From Streptomyces sp. NBC_00341 (GTDB taxonomy: Bacteria; Actinomycetota; Actinomycetes; Streptomycetales; Streptomycetaceae), in assembly GCF_041435055.1 (NCBI RefSeq), contig NZ_CP108003.1:186001-250000 (forward strand): 64,000 nt of DNA, given 5' to 3'. The translations under genes were made by a program, and so were the position numbers. Under the pieces are notes generated by a model. That model had not been told where the DNA came from and did not search any database. It worked only from the letters and a program-made list of their open reading frames with translations. Positions 38,197-46,574 of the stretch are shown piece by piece (the first letter of the stretch is position 1; each line of letters opens with the position of its first letter).

Positions 38197-39911
38197 AGGG
38201 GTCTCCCGGTCGTGGTGGCGTCGGTCTCCAGGACACGTGAGTCCCGCAGCCGGCCGGCCCGCAGTTGTTCCCACATGTGCCGACGTCTCGGTTTGCCGCT
38301 GGACGTCCGGCTGATCAGCCCGCTGCGGCCGACGACGACCGTGACGGTGGTCTCGTCTCCCAGCGTGCCGCGCAACGCGGTGGTCGCCTTGCGCACCCAG
38401 CTGCCTTCGGGCCGCTCCACGAACAGCGTCACCGCGGTGCCGTCGGCGTTCCCGACGCCGACGACCGCGCACCTGTCCCGGGCGATGCCGGTCGCCGCGG
38501 CCACCCGCGCCTCCAGGTCCTCGACGTAGACGCTGCGCCCGTGTGCCTTGATGCTGTCGCCGGTCCGGCCGAGTACGAACAGCTCGCCGCGGTGCAGGAA
38601 CCCGGCGTCCCCGGTCCGCAGCGCGCCGTCGACGATGCGGGTGGAGCCGGTGCGGCCGGCGTGGTAGCCGTCGGTGACCGAGGGGCCGGCCACCGCGATC
38701 TCGCCGAGGTGACCGTTCGGCAGCGGCTTCCCGTCCTCGTCCAGCACGTTGACGTCCAGCCCGTCGGCGGGCGGCCCGCAGCCGATCATCCAGCCTGTGC
38801 CGGCATCGTCGGGGGAGGGGGCGGGACCGGCTCCGCCGGTGAATCCCCGCTCCGCTTCGACGGTCACGGGCCCGCCGAGGCGCAGGCCGCCCGTGTCCAC
38901 CCGCACGACCTTCAAGGGGGTCTGCCGGGAGCGTACGGTCACCGCCAGTGTCGCTTCCGCCAGGCCGTAGGACGGCAGGAAGACCGAGGAGGAGAAACCG
39001 GCGGGCGCGGCGAGCGCGGCGAATCGTTCCAGCACCCCTGGGGAGATGGGTTCGGCGCCGGTGATCGCGGTGCGCCACGCGGACAGGTCGAGGTCGCCGA
39101 GCCGCTTGCCCAGCCGCCGGACCGCGTACTCGAACGCGAAGGGCGGCGCGGCGGTGTGCGCGGCGAAGGCGAACCGGCTCAGCCAGCGGACCGGGTCGCG
39201 GATGAACTGTTCGGGCCGCATCAGCCAGAGATCCTCCTGCCTGCTGACAGGCGCCAGCAGGCAGCCGATGAGGCCCATGTCGTGGTGGAGCGGCAGCCAG
39301 GAAGCGGTGCTCTCGCCCGCCCGCCAGTCGAGCCGGTCATGGATCATCGACAGATTGGCCGCCAGATTGGCCCACCCGACCCGCACCCCGCGCGGACGGC
39401 TGCTGGAGCCGGAGGTGAACTGCAGCAGCGCCAGCCCGCTCGGAAGGTGTACCGGTGCTTCCTCGCCGTCGTCGTGCCAGACCCACGGCTCACGCTCCGA
39501 GCCGGCGGCGGCGACCACCCGTGCGGCGACGGGGGCCAGTTCGGCGGAGGTAATGGTGAGCGCGGCTCCGGTCTGCCCGAGGATTCCGGCCACGTGCTCC
39601 ACGTACTCCGCCTCCGGCGTGTACGACGGCGGCGGAAGAAGGCACAGGGTGGCGCCGGCGGCCCAGACGCCGAAGAGCGAGGACAGGCAGGGGAAGCCGG
39701 TCGGCAGCAGAAGGCAGACCACGTCGCCGGGGCCGACTCCGGACGCGGCCAGCGACCCGGCCACCCGCCGCGCCGAAGCGGCGATCTCACGGTAGGAGTG
39801 GAAGGTCCAGCCGCCCCGGTCGTCCGCAAGGTGGATGCCGCGGTCGGTTCCGGCCGTGAGGCCGCCGGTGTGCGGCGGATCCGTCAGCCAGCCGAGCAGG
39901 TCGTCATTCAC
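38193..39911 (-). CDS. Fatty-acyl-AMP ligase-like adenylating enzyme (FAAL)
   Basis: A 572-residue acyl-adenylating enzyme with the P-loop LLQFTSGSSSRPRGV, WLPLHHDMGLIG, PSYGLAEATLAV and GRTGDSIKAHGRSVYVEDLE. The HHDMGLIG and AEATLAV forms are typical of FAALs, which make acyl-AMP and pass the acyl group to an ACP rather than to CoA. The partner ACP is two genes downstream. The GTG at 39911 overlaps the end of the PEP-enzyme gene by 8 bases. Confidence 0.85.
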   Translation of the reverse strand: MNDDLLGWLTDPPHTGGLTAGTDRGIHLADDRGGWTFHSYREIAASARRVAGSLAASGVGPGDVVCLLLPTGFPCLSSLFGVWAAGATLCLLPPPSYTPEAEYVEHVAGILGQTGAALTITSAELAPVAARVVAAAGSEREPWVWHDDGEEAPVHLPSGLALLQFTSGSSSRPRGVRVGWANLAANLSMIHDRLDWRAGESTASWLPLHHDMGLIGCLLAPVSRQEDLWLMRPEQFIRDPVRWLSRFAFAAHTAAPPFAFEYAVRRLGKRLGDLDLSAWRTAITGAEPISPGVLERFAALAAPAGFSSSVFLPSYGLAEATLAVTVRSRQTPLKVVRVDTGGLRLGGPVTVEAERGFTGGAGPAPSPDDAGTGWMIGCGPPADGLDVNVLDEDGKPLPNGHLGEIAVAGPSVTDGYHAGRTGSTRIVDGALRTGDAGFLHRGELFVLGRTGDSIKAHGRSVYVEDLEARVAAATGIARDRCAVVGVGNADGTAVTLFVERPEGSWVRKATTALRGTLGDETTVTVVVGRSGLISRTSSGKPRRRHMWEQLRAGRLRDSRVLETDATTTGRPL

Positions 39912-42669
39912 TCTTCGCCCCTCCCGCGCTTCCGGCGAGGACGGGCACGGTGGTCATGCCCGTGTCGGGAGCCGTGTCCTGGTCCGTGGCCGGGTTCGGC
40001 TCGTCGTCCAGGACCGTGATCGTCCCGGTGCCACCGTCCACCCGCACCCGTGCGCCGGTCCTCAATTCGGCCACCGCGCCCCTGACCTGGACCACCGTCG
40101 GGATGCCGAGCTCCCGGGCCACGATCGCCACATGCGTCAGCGGGCTGCCGCGCTCGATGACCAGGGCGGCGGACGAGGGCAGTGCGGCCACCCAGCCGGG
40201 GTCGGTGCGGTAGGTCACCAGGACGCCACCGGACACGTCGACCGGGGTGTCCGTGACGACGGCCCGTGCCTCCACCACTCCGGGGCAGGACGGCGTGCCG
40301 CGCAACTCTCGGACGCCGGTGCGCGCCACCGCGCCCGATACGAAGCCGGCTCGCTCCAGATTGCCCCGCCAGTAGGGCGCCGAGCGGGTGGTGAACCGGG
40401 ACGGCGCGGACAACTGCTCGTCCTCGGCCCGCTGCCGCTTGCGCAGCTCCACCAGGTCCCGCAGGCCGGTGTGACCGGTCGTTCCTTCGTAGGCGCCGTG
40501 CAGTTCGTCGAGGTAGAGGAAGAAAACGTCGTTCCAGTGGTCGATCGCCCCGATCCGGGCGAGGTCGCGGCCCATGGCGCGCAGCATCCGCTTCGCCGAG
40601 CCGAACGCGCGGGTGCGGCAGAATCTGAGCTGTTCGCGGTTGTACAGCGAACTCTGCGCCTTGCGGCGGACGATGTCGTAGACGAGCCTGCGTGGGCCGC
40701 GCAGGTGCGCGTCCAGGTAGGCGTCGACGTCTCCGCCGGGGCCCGCTCCCACCTCGGGCAGTGCGGTGCGCAGCAGGGCGAACAGCGTGGAGGGGTCTTC
40801 CCGCAGGTCCGGTACCTCCAGCTTGAGTTCGTCGAGGCTGCGGTAGCCGTACGCGTCCACGTACGCGTCCACCGAGGCGAGGAACCCCGTGTGGCCGGCG
40901 GCACGCAACGCCTCGTAGGTCTCCTCGGCCGGTGTCTCCCTGACCAGGCGGTCGAGTTCGGTGTCCTTCCGCACGGCGGCCGCCAGCCGGGCCAGTGCGT
41001 GGGCCGGCTCGATGGACTCCACCTGCGGGCCGGGACTGGCGGCGCTCCAGGTCAGCCACTCGGGGGCGTCCGGCAGCCAGCGTCGGCCGAGCAGCGCGAG
41101 CCCGCCCAACGACCACAGGATCGCCGCGTCGAGCGTCTGCATCGGACCCCACTTCTCCAGCAGGTCCTTCTCCAGTGCGCGGAAACGCCCATGGACGTCC
41201 TGTCCGTCCATCGCGTCGTAGTCGACGTTGTCGAACTCCTGGTACGCCTCATAGAAATAGGCCATGAAGCGCTTGACCGACCTGTTCATGGTCAGGAACC
41301 GCCGGACGAATGCGCCCGCCGTCCTGGCCCTGGTCAGCCGACCGCGCAGCGAGGGCGAGAAGGTATACGGGTAGATCGCCGACGCGGTCTCGTCGTCGAT
41401 TTCTTCCTCGACGCCGATGGCCAGCTCAAGCACTTTTCGATTGAGTTTGTAGAGAGGCGCGATCCGGACCATCCGGTACCAGTTGAAAAGGTTGTAGTAA
41501 ACACGCCCGTGGAAATATCCGAGCATATTGGGGGCCCACTCGAATATCTCGCGGAGTTCGGCCTGAGGAACGCTCAAGGATCGGGCGTAGTACTCGTACA
41601 CCTTGCCGTACACGTGGGCGGCGAAACTGAAGGTGAGGGGCGAGACGATTCCGGAGAAGCTTTCGACGATATTGGCGTTGTCCCATATGCGGATATCGGC
41701 GTCCGGGGCCGGTTCCGGGTTCCCTTCGGCAACCGGCAGGGCGGTGACCGGACGGGTCTGGAGTATCCACAGGGTTTCCCCGGAGAACGCCCACTCGATG
41801 TCCTGCGGGGACCCGAAGCACGCCGTGATCCTGACCCCCGCCTCATGCAGCCGGGCCAGCTCCGCGGGCTTCAGCGACAGCCGCTCCCGTTCCTGGGCCG
41901 GCACCGCGCTCACCAGGCAGCCCGAGCCCGCCGCGTCCGGGTGGTAGCGCTCCCCCTTCTCGCCGATCACCACGTCGTCCGTCGCGCCGGTGGCGGCGTC
42001 CAGCACCACGGTGTCGGCGTCGACCGCACCCGACACCAGCCCCTCGCCCAGCCCGTACACCGAGCTGACCACGTACTGGCCCCGGTCTCCGCTCACAGGA
42101 TTCGCGGTGAACAGAACGCCACTGCGCTCGGCGTCCACCATCTCCTGTACGACGACGGCCATCTCCGCGTCGCGCAGCGGCAGCCCGTGACGCAGCCGGT
42201 AGTGCAGCGACCGCTCGGAGAACGCCGACGCCCAGCACCGCCGCACGTGGTCCTCGACCTCCGCGAGCCCTCGGACGTTCAGGAAGGTGTCGAACTGCCC
42301 CGCGAAGGAGAGGCGTGCCCCGTCCTCCTCGATGCCGGAGGAGCGCACCGCGACCGCGCCGCCCCCTGCCCGGCGATAGGCCTCCTCGATCACCGCGGCC
42401 GCCCGCTCGTCCAGCCGGCCCGAGCCGATGAGCTCGGCCAACTGTTCCGCGATCCGTCCGGCATTGTGAACAGTGGCTGTGGAGAGCAGCTCATCGATCC
42501 GCCCGGACATATCGAGGGCGGTAACGAATTTCCGGAACACATCGACGCCCACCACGGCCCACCGCGGGACGTCGAGCCCGTGAACGGAAAGATCATATAG
42601 ATTCCTCCCCTTGCCGCCCGCCGCGCGTGCGACCTCTTCCAGCGAACTTCCAGCGAAAATGGTGCGCAT
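39904..42669 (-). CDS. PEP-utilising phosphotransferase (PEP synthase/rifampin phosphotransferase superfamily)
   Basis: A 921-residue three-part enzyme. An N-terminal ATP-grasp domain (GGKGRNLYDLS, AVRSSGIEEDG, GVLFTANPVSGDRG, WILQTRPVT) occupies about residues 1-330. A middle region of about 450 residues follows. The C-terminal swivelling phospho-His domain has RGSPLTHVAIVARELGIPTVV, with His846 (codon 40132-40134). PEP synthase makes PEP; rifampin phosphotransferase uses the same layout to phosphorylate a drug. The divergent middle region favours a special substrate, so phosphorylation of a pathway intermediate or of the product is likely. It opens the minus-strand operon behind AGGGG. Confidence 0.82.
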   Translation of the reverse strand: MRTIFAGSSLEEVARAAGGKGRNLYDLSVHGLDVPRWAVVGVDVFRKFVTALDMSGRIDELLSTATVHNAGRIAEQLAELIGSGRLDERAAAVIEEAYRRAGGGAVAVRSSGIEEDGARLSFAGQFDTFLNVRGLAEVEDHVRRCWASAFSERSLHYRLRHGLPLRDAEMAVVVQEMVDAERSGVLFTANPVSGDRGQYVVSSVYGLGEGLVSGAVDADTVVLDAATGATDDVVIGEKGERYHPDAAGSGCLVSAVPAQERERLSLKPAELARLHEAGVRITACFGSPQDIEWAFSGETLWILQTRPVTALPVAEGNPEPAPDADIRIWDNANIVESFSGIVSPLTFSFAAHVYGKVYEYYARSLSVPQAELREIFEWAPNMLGYFHGRVYYNLFNWYRMVRIAPLYKLNRKVLELAIGVEEEIDDETASAIYPYTFSPSLRGRLTRARTAGAFVRRFLTMNRSVKRFMAYFYEAYQEFDNVDYDAMDGQDVHGRFRALEKDLLEKWGPMQTLDAAILWSLGGLALLGRRWLPDAPEWLTWSAASPGPQVESIEPAHALARLAAAVRKDTELDRLVRETPAEETYEALRAAGHTGFLASVDAYVDAYGYRSLDELKLEVPDLREDPSTLFALLRTALPEVGAGPGGDVDAYLDAHLRGPRRLVYDIVRRKAQSSLYNREQLRFCRTRAFGSAKRMLRAMGRDLARIGAIDHWNDVFFLYLDELHGAYEGTTGHTGLRDLVELRKRQRAEDEQLSAPSRFTTRSAPYWRGNLERAGFVSGAVARTGVRELRGTPSCPGVVEARAVVTDTPVDVSGGVLVTYRTDPGWVAALPSSAALVIERGSPLTHVAIVARELGIPTVVQVRGAVAELRTGARVRVDGGTGTITVLDDEPNPATDQDTAPDTGMTTVPVLAGSAGGAKSE

Positions 42670-42987
42670 CGAACCCCTAGGTCTCTGGCGCTACGTGCGG
42701 GAAAACCCATCTGTCTGGGCGGCCAAAAGTGCACACTAGTCGCAGAGAAGGCACCTCTGCCCCCCAGATATCCACTCCAATGGTTTCCCTAGTACTCGCC
42801 GATTGACCCGGCGCCGGACCAGCGGGTTGCCTCTACGGTTTGATTGTCGTCAGGCCTCCTTCGGGTAATGCATCGAGTCTCCTTCGGATCTCGAACGGGT
42901 CTCAAGGGTTTCACGACTGAGGAACTCGGAGCAGGCAACGGCAGAAGTAATATTCGCGCAGACGCTGGAATACGGAGAACAAAGACC
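42670..42987. promoter_or_regulatory. Divergent control region between the PEP-enzyme operon and the P450 gene
   Basis: 318 bases without a gene, visibly poorer in G+C than its surroundings. It holds TTTCCCTAG (42784-42792), which read on the minus strand is CTAGGGAAA, a PAS-LuxR-type half-site. A GATATC lies at 42767-42772 on the side facing the minus-strand operon, and a TACGGT -10-like hexamer at 42834-42839 faces the P450. No convincing -35 boxes are seen, which suits activator-dependent promoters. Confidence 0.4.
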
Positions 42988-44409
42988 ATGCAGAAGCTTC
43001 CTCCCGGATCGCGGCAACCTGCCTTCCTCCAGACCTTCCACATGCGGAATCCGGTGCGTTATCACGAGAAGCTGCGCCGGCGCCACGGCCCGGTCTTCCG
43101 TCAGAAGCTCCTCGGCTTCCCGCCCCAGGTGGTCGTCACCAACCCCGAGCTCGCCGCACAGATCTGGGCCACCGACGGGGAGGGCAACCGGGCCGGGGCC
43201 CTGCGTGCCCGGTACATCCCCTGGGTGGGCGACCACTCCCTGCTGACGACCGACGGCGAGGGATGGTGGCGTCAGCGGCGGCTGATCAGCCCGACCCTGC
43301 ACGGCCGCTCGATCGCGGCCTACCCTTCGATCATTTCCGAGATCGCCGCGCGCGACCTCGCCGACTGGCCCCTGGAGACGCCGTTCAAGCTCATGGACCG
43401 ACTGCAGTCCATCACCCTCGACATCGCCCTGAGGCTGGTCTTCGGAGTCAGCGAACCGGGGAAGGACTCCGCGTTGCGAACCGCCCTCATCGCCTTCTCC
43501 AGAGTCACCGGGTCGCCCGCCCTGTTCCTGATGCCCTCGCGGCTGCGGACCTGGGCGGAGAACTCGCCGCTGGCCAAGCGCATGGCGTTCCTGCCGAGCA
43601 CCCGCGCTCAGCGCGCCAGCGACGCGGTCGACGAGCTCCTCCTCGCGGAGATCGCCCGGCGCCGTGGGGAGAGCGACCCGGACGCCACCGACGTCCTGGG
43701 CCGGCTGCTCCGGGCACGGGACGACGAGGGCCTCGGCATGACCGACCAGGAAATCCGCGATCAGCTCATCACCCTGCTGGAAGCCGGCCTGGAGACCACG
43801 GCGACGGGCCTGTCCTGGACCTTCGAACGGCTGGTGCGCAACCCGGAGGCATACGCCCGCCTGAAGCAGGAGGTCGAACGCGGCGAGGAGGAGATCTACC
43901 TCGACGCGGTCATCAAGGAGGCACTGCGCGCCCGCCCGGTCGTATTCGGCAGCGGCCGCGTGCTCGACCAGCCGGTGCACATCGGTGAGTACGACATCCC
44001 GGCCGGCTGGGTGGGCATTCCGATGATCTCGCTCATCCTGAGCAACGACTCCGCCTACCCGGATCCCGAGGAGTTCCGCCCGGAGCGCTTCATCGGCGAG
44101 GACACCAAAGCGGCCCAGCGTTCCTTCCTGCCGTTCGGCGGCGGCCGCCGCTACTGCGTCGGTGCCCAACTGGCCATGATGGAGATGAAGTACATAGCCC
44201 GTGAGGTGGTGCGTCACATCGACCTCGCCCCGGCCCGCCCCGCGCCGGAGAAGCAGCGGATGTGGCACGTCAGCCTCATCCCCGGTGACCGTGCCGCCGT
44301 GGTCGCCCACCGCAAGCCGGCGGCCCGCGCGGCTGCCACCGAGGAGGCCGCCACCGGCCTGGCATCGGCCGGCGGCATCACGGAGTGCCCGGTGCACCAG
44401 GGCGCTTGA
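42988..44409 (+). CDS. Cytochrome P450
   Basis: A 473-residue P450 with the I-helix LLEAGLETTATGLSW, the K-helix IKEALR (ExxR) and the heme loop FLPFGGGRRYCVGAQL, in which Cys390 (codon 44155) is the ligand. It lacks a membrane anchor. Its length and the FGGGRRYCVGA form are more like CYP110-type and fatty-acid-type bacterial P450s than the 400-residue macrolide hydroxylases. The ATG at 42988 has CGGAG 10 bases upstream; earlier in-frame starts are unlikely. It probably hydroxylates or epoxidises the polyketide or an acyl intermediate. The intact heme Cys argues against a DesVIII-type activator role. Confidence 0.88.
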   Translation: MQKLPPGSRQPAFLQTFHMRNPVRYHEKLRRRHGPVFRQKLLGFPPQVVVTNPELAAQIWATDGEGNRAGALRARYIPWVGDHSLLTTDGEGWWRQRRLISPTLHGRSIAAYPSIISEIAARDLADWPLETPFKLMDRLQSITLDIALRLVFGVSEPGKDSALRTALIAFSRVTGSPALFLMPSRLRTWAENSPLAKRMAFLPSTRAQRASDAVDELLLAEIARRRGESDPDATDVLGRLLRARDDEGLGMTDQEIRDQLITLLEAGLETTATGLSWTFERLVRNPEAYARLKQEVERGEEEIYLDAVIKEALRARPVVFGSGRVLDQPVHIGEYDIPAGWVGIPMISLILSNDSAYPDPEEFRPERFIGEDTKAAQRSFLPFGGGRRYCVGAQLAMMEMKYIAREVVRHIDLAPARPAPEKQRMWHVSLIPGDRAAVVAHRKPAARAAATEEAATGLASAGGITECPVHQGA

Positions 44410-44476
44410 GCCGGCCGCCTCCTCCTGAGCCATCGGACCGATCTCTCACCCCACCCGAACCAGCAAAGGCCGGACC

Positions 44477-45514
44477 ATGAGGTACGAGAACGTATACATC
44501 CAGGGCCTCGGTGTGAAGCTGGGCCGTCTGCAGTCCGTCGAGGAAGCCATCGAACTCGGCTTGTGCCACCCCGAGGCGGCCGCCATGACCGAGCAGCGCT
44601 CGGTGTCGGTGTCCGCCGTCGCCGGGCCGGACCTTGCCATCGAGGCGGGCCGCGATGCCCTGGCCGCCGCGCGGGCCACTGCGCCCGGCGGCACCCTCGC
44701 CATCGACCTGCATCTACACGTCGCCACGTACTTCCAGGGCGTGGACCTGTGGTCCGCTCCCTGCTACGTACTCAACCATCTGGACGGGCCCGGCCCACGG
44801 GTGTCCGCACAGTTCTCCGCCATGTCCAACGGCTGTGTCGCCGCGCTGGAAGTTGCCGCGAGCGTGCTCAACGGCAGGCCCGACGTGGAGACCGCCCTGA
44901 TCACCACGGGCGACCGGTTCGGCGAGCCCGGCGTCCCGCACTGGAGCGTGGACGACGACATGGCGTTGGGCGACGCGGGCAGCGCCGTCGTGCTCGGCGT
45001 CGCGCCCGGCGTCGCCCGCCTCGTCTCGACCGCCTCCTACTGCGACCCCACGCTCGAACCGCTGCACCGGGGCACCGAGGAGTTCCACCGGGCCAGCCGC
45101 GCCGCCCAGGTGCCCATCGACCTGATCACCCGCCGGAAGGACTACTTCGCCCGGCACGACGCTGCGGAGTTCATCCGCCGCAACGAATTCGGCATGCGCG
45201 AGGCCGTCAAGCGCGCCCTGGGCGATGCCGGGCTCGACATGGCGGACATGGCGAAGGTCCTGGTGCCGTTCTTCGGCCGCGGTCTCACGCGCAACACCTG
45301 CCTCAAACCGCTGGGCATCACGGAGGACCGCACCCTCACCGACTGGGGGCTGTCCCTGGGACACCTGAGCGGCAGCGACCAGTTCGTGGGCCTGCACCGA
45401 CTGGTCGAAACCGGTGCGGTCGCGCCCGGCGACCACGTGTTGCTGTTCGGCGTGGGCAGCGGGTTCACCTGGACCACCGCCGTCGTGCAGATCACCGGGG
45501 CCGAGGCCCGATAG
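44477..45514 (+). CDS. KASIII-like acyltransferase (CerJ/ChlB3 type)
   Basis: A 345-residue thiolase-fold protein with the active-site Cys in MSNGCVAALEVA (Cys120, codon 44834). The FabH His-Asn pair is changed: VPFFGRG stands where HQAN would be, and SLGHLSGSDQ where GNTSAAS would be. The GHxGxxDQ form is seen in KASIII-like enzymes that move an acyl group to a sugar, alcohol or ACP (CerJ, ChlB3) instead of making a C-C bond. It follows the P450 by 67 bases on the same strand and is next to a discrete acyltransferase. It may transfer the acid made by PKS2. Confidence 0.8.
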   Translation: MRYENVYIQGLGVKLGRLQSVEEAIELGLCHPEAAAMTEQRSVSVSAVAGPDLAIEAGRDALAAARATAPGGTLAIDLHLHVATYFQGVDLWSAPCYVLNHLDGPGPRVSAQFSAMSNGCVAALEVAASVLNGRPDVETALITTGDRFGEPGVPHWSVDDDMALGDAGSAVVLGVAPGVARLVSTASYCDPTLEPLHRGTEEFHRASRAAQVPIDLITRRKDYFARHDAAEFIRRNEFGMREAVKRALGDAGLDMADMAKVLVPFFGRGLTRNTCLKPLGITEDRTLTDWGLSLGHLSGSDQFVGLHRLVETGAVAPGDHVLLFGVGSGFTWTTAVVQITGAEAR

Positions 45515-45536
45515 CCGATGTCCCGGGCCCCTCGCC

Positions 45537-46499
45537 CTACCGCCGGCGCAGCGGGACCCCGTGCTCGAAGACCGCCGCGACCGCCCGCGGGACATCCTCC
45601 GGACTGTCGACGAACACGACCGGAAAGGGGTAGTGAAGCGCGTTCAGGATGGGCGAGGGGCCCACGATCAGCCCCAGCCTGGCCCCGTGACGCTCCATCT
45701 CCCGCGTCAGATGCACCACGCTGATGGGCGCGACGACGTTGTTGGTGAACATGTCGCACACCTCCTCGGCGCGGGTGAGGGTCTTCTGCTCCAGGGACGA
45801 GCAGAGCGCCAGCGAGGGGTCGGTGAACGGCATCCCCGAGATGTACCCCCGGGTCACCTCCCGGGCCCCCGCGCGCAGCGGGCTGTGCTCCGCCACGTCG
45901 GCGCCCTCGGTGACGGTGACCATGCCGCCGGTCTCGGCGCTGAGCTTCTCCAGCGCGTCCCGGTAGCCGCTGAGCATGACGATCCGCACCCGGCGGTCCG
46001 TGTCCCAGCCGAAGTCGCAGGCCACGAACACGCCCTCGTAGCCGGCGCAGAGCTCCGCCGGATCGTCGTCCGGACCCAGATAGGCGGAGGCGATGCCCTC
46101 CTCCCGCTCCGGCTCCGGCACGCTCGGCGTCTGCTTCGGCCGGAGCTCACCGCGCATCAGGAGCCCCATGAGCTCCTCCCGCCCGCACGCCCCGGCGATG
46201 CAGGAGCCGACCATGCCGCCCAGGCTCATACCGCCGACCATGTGCGGACGCAGCCCCTTCTCGGCCAGCACGTCCTGAATGCCGAGCTGAGCGGCCGCCA
46301 GCCCGACGGACACGGCGCGCCGCTGAACCCCGTCGTCGAAGTCCCCGTTCTGTCGCACAAGGGCCTCGACATCGAGGCCTGTCCACGCCGAAGCCTGTGC
46401 GAAGGACTTGCGCACCGCCGCGTACTGGTCGTAGAAATCGACGACCCCGCCCGGTTCGTAGCGGAACAGATTCGTACCAAATATCGACGCTAGAGCCAC
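45537..46499 (-). CDS. Discrete malonyltransferase-like (FabD-fold) acyltransferase
   Basis: A 320-residue AT-like protein. GGMSLGGMVG is the nucleophile elbow (Ser of GxSxG), and VAEHSPLRAG holds the likely catalytic His. It lacks the usual GHSxGE sequence, so its acyl donor is uncertain. The GTG start at 46499 is supported by GGAGG eight bases upstream. It is convergent with the KASIII gene (22-bp gap), and the two may cooperate in loading and transferring an acyl group. Confidence 0.75.
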   Translation of the reverse strand: MALASIFGTNLFRYEPGGVVDFYDQYAAVRKSFAQASAWTGLDVEALVRQNGDFDDGVQRRAVSVGLAAAQLGIQDVLAEKGLRPHMVGGMSLGGMVGSCIAGACGREELMGLLMRGELRPKQTPSVPEPEREEGIASAYLGPDDDPAELCAGYEGVFVACDFGWDTDRRVRIVMLSGYRDALEKLSAETGGMVTVTEGADVAEHSPLRAGAREVTRGYISGMPFTDPSLALCSSLEQKTLTRAEEVCDMFTNNVVAPISVVHLTREMERHGARLGLIVGPSPILNALHYPFPVVFVDSPEDVPRAVAAVFEHGVPLRRR

Positions 46500-46524
46500 G
46501 TGTGTCACCTCCATGACGAGGGCA

Positions 46525-46560
46525 ACGCTAAGCGAGGAAGTACCAGGGGCTTTCCCAGAG
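46525..46560 (-). promoter_or_regulatory. Probable promoter and PAS-LuxR-like operator for the acyltransferase gene
   Basis: Read on the minus strand, CTCTGGGAAAGCCCCTGG (46560-46543) resembles the GGGAA-centred palindrome at 18880. A TAGCGT -10-like hexamer (46530-46525) starts 26 bases after its GGG, compared with 25 at the 18880 site. The match to the consensus is weaker on the outer bases. Confidence 0.4.
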
Positions 46561-46574
46561 TTGAGAAGGGTACG

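Noticed and set aside
39904..42669. Calling the PEP-utilising enzyme rifampin phosphotransferase (rph)
   Set aside because: The domain layout matches, but the N- and C-terminal sequences differ from Rph as I know it, and the gene is embedded in a biosynthetic operon; only the superfamily is supported.
42988..44409. P450 as the DesVIII/EryCII-type activator for the glycosyltransferase at 3931
   Set aside because: Those helpers lack the heme-ligand Cys and ExxR; this protein has both and is longer.
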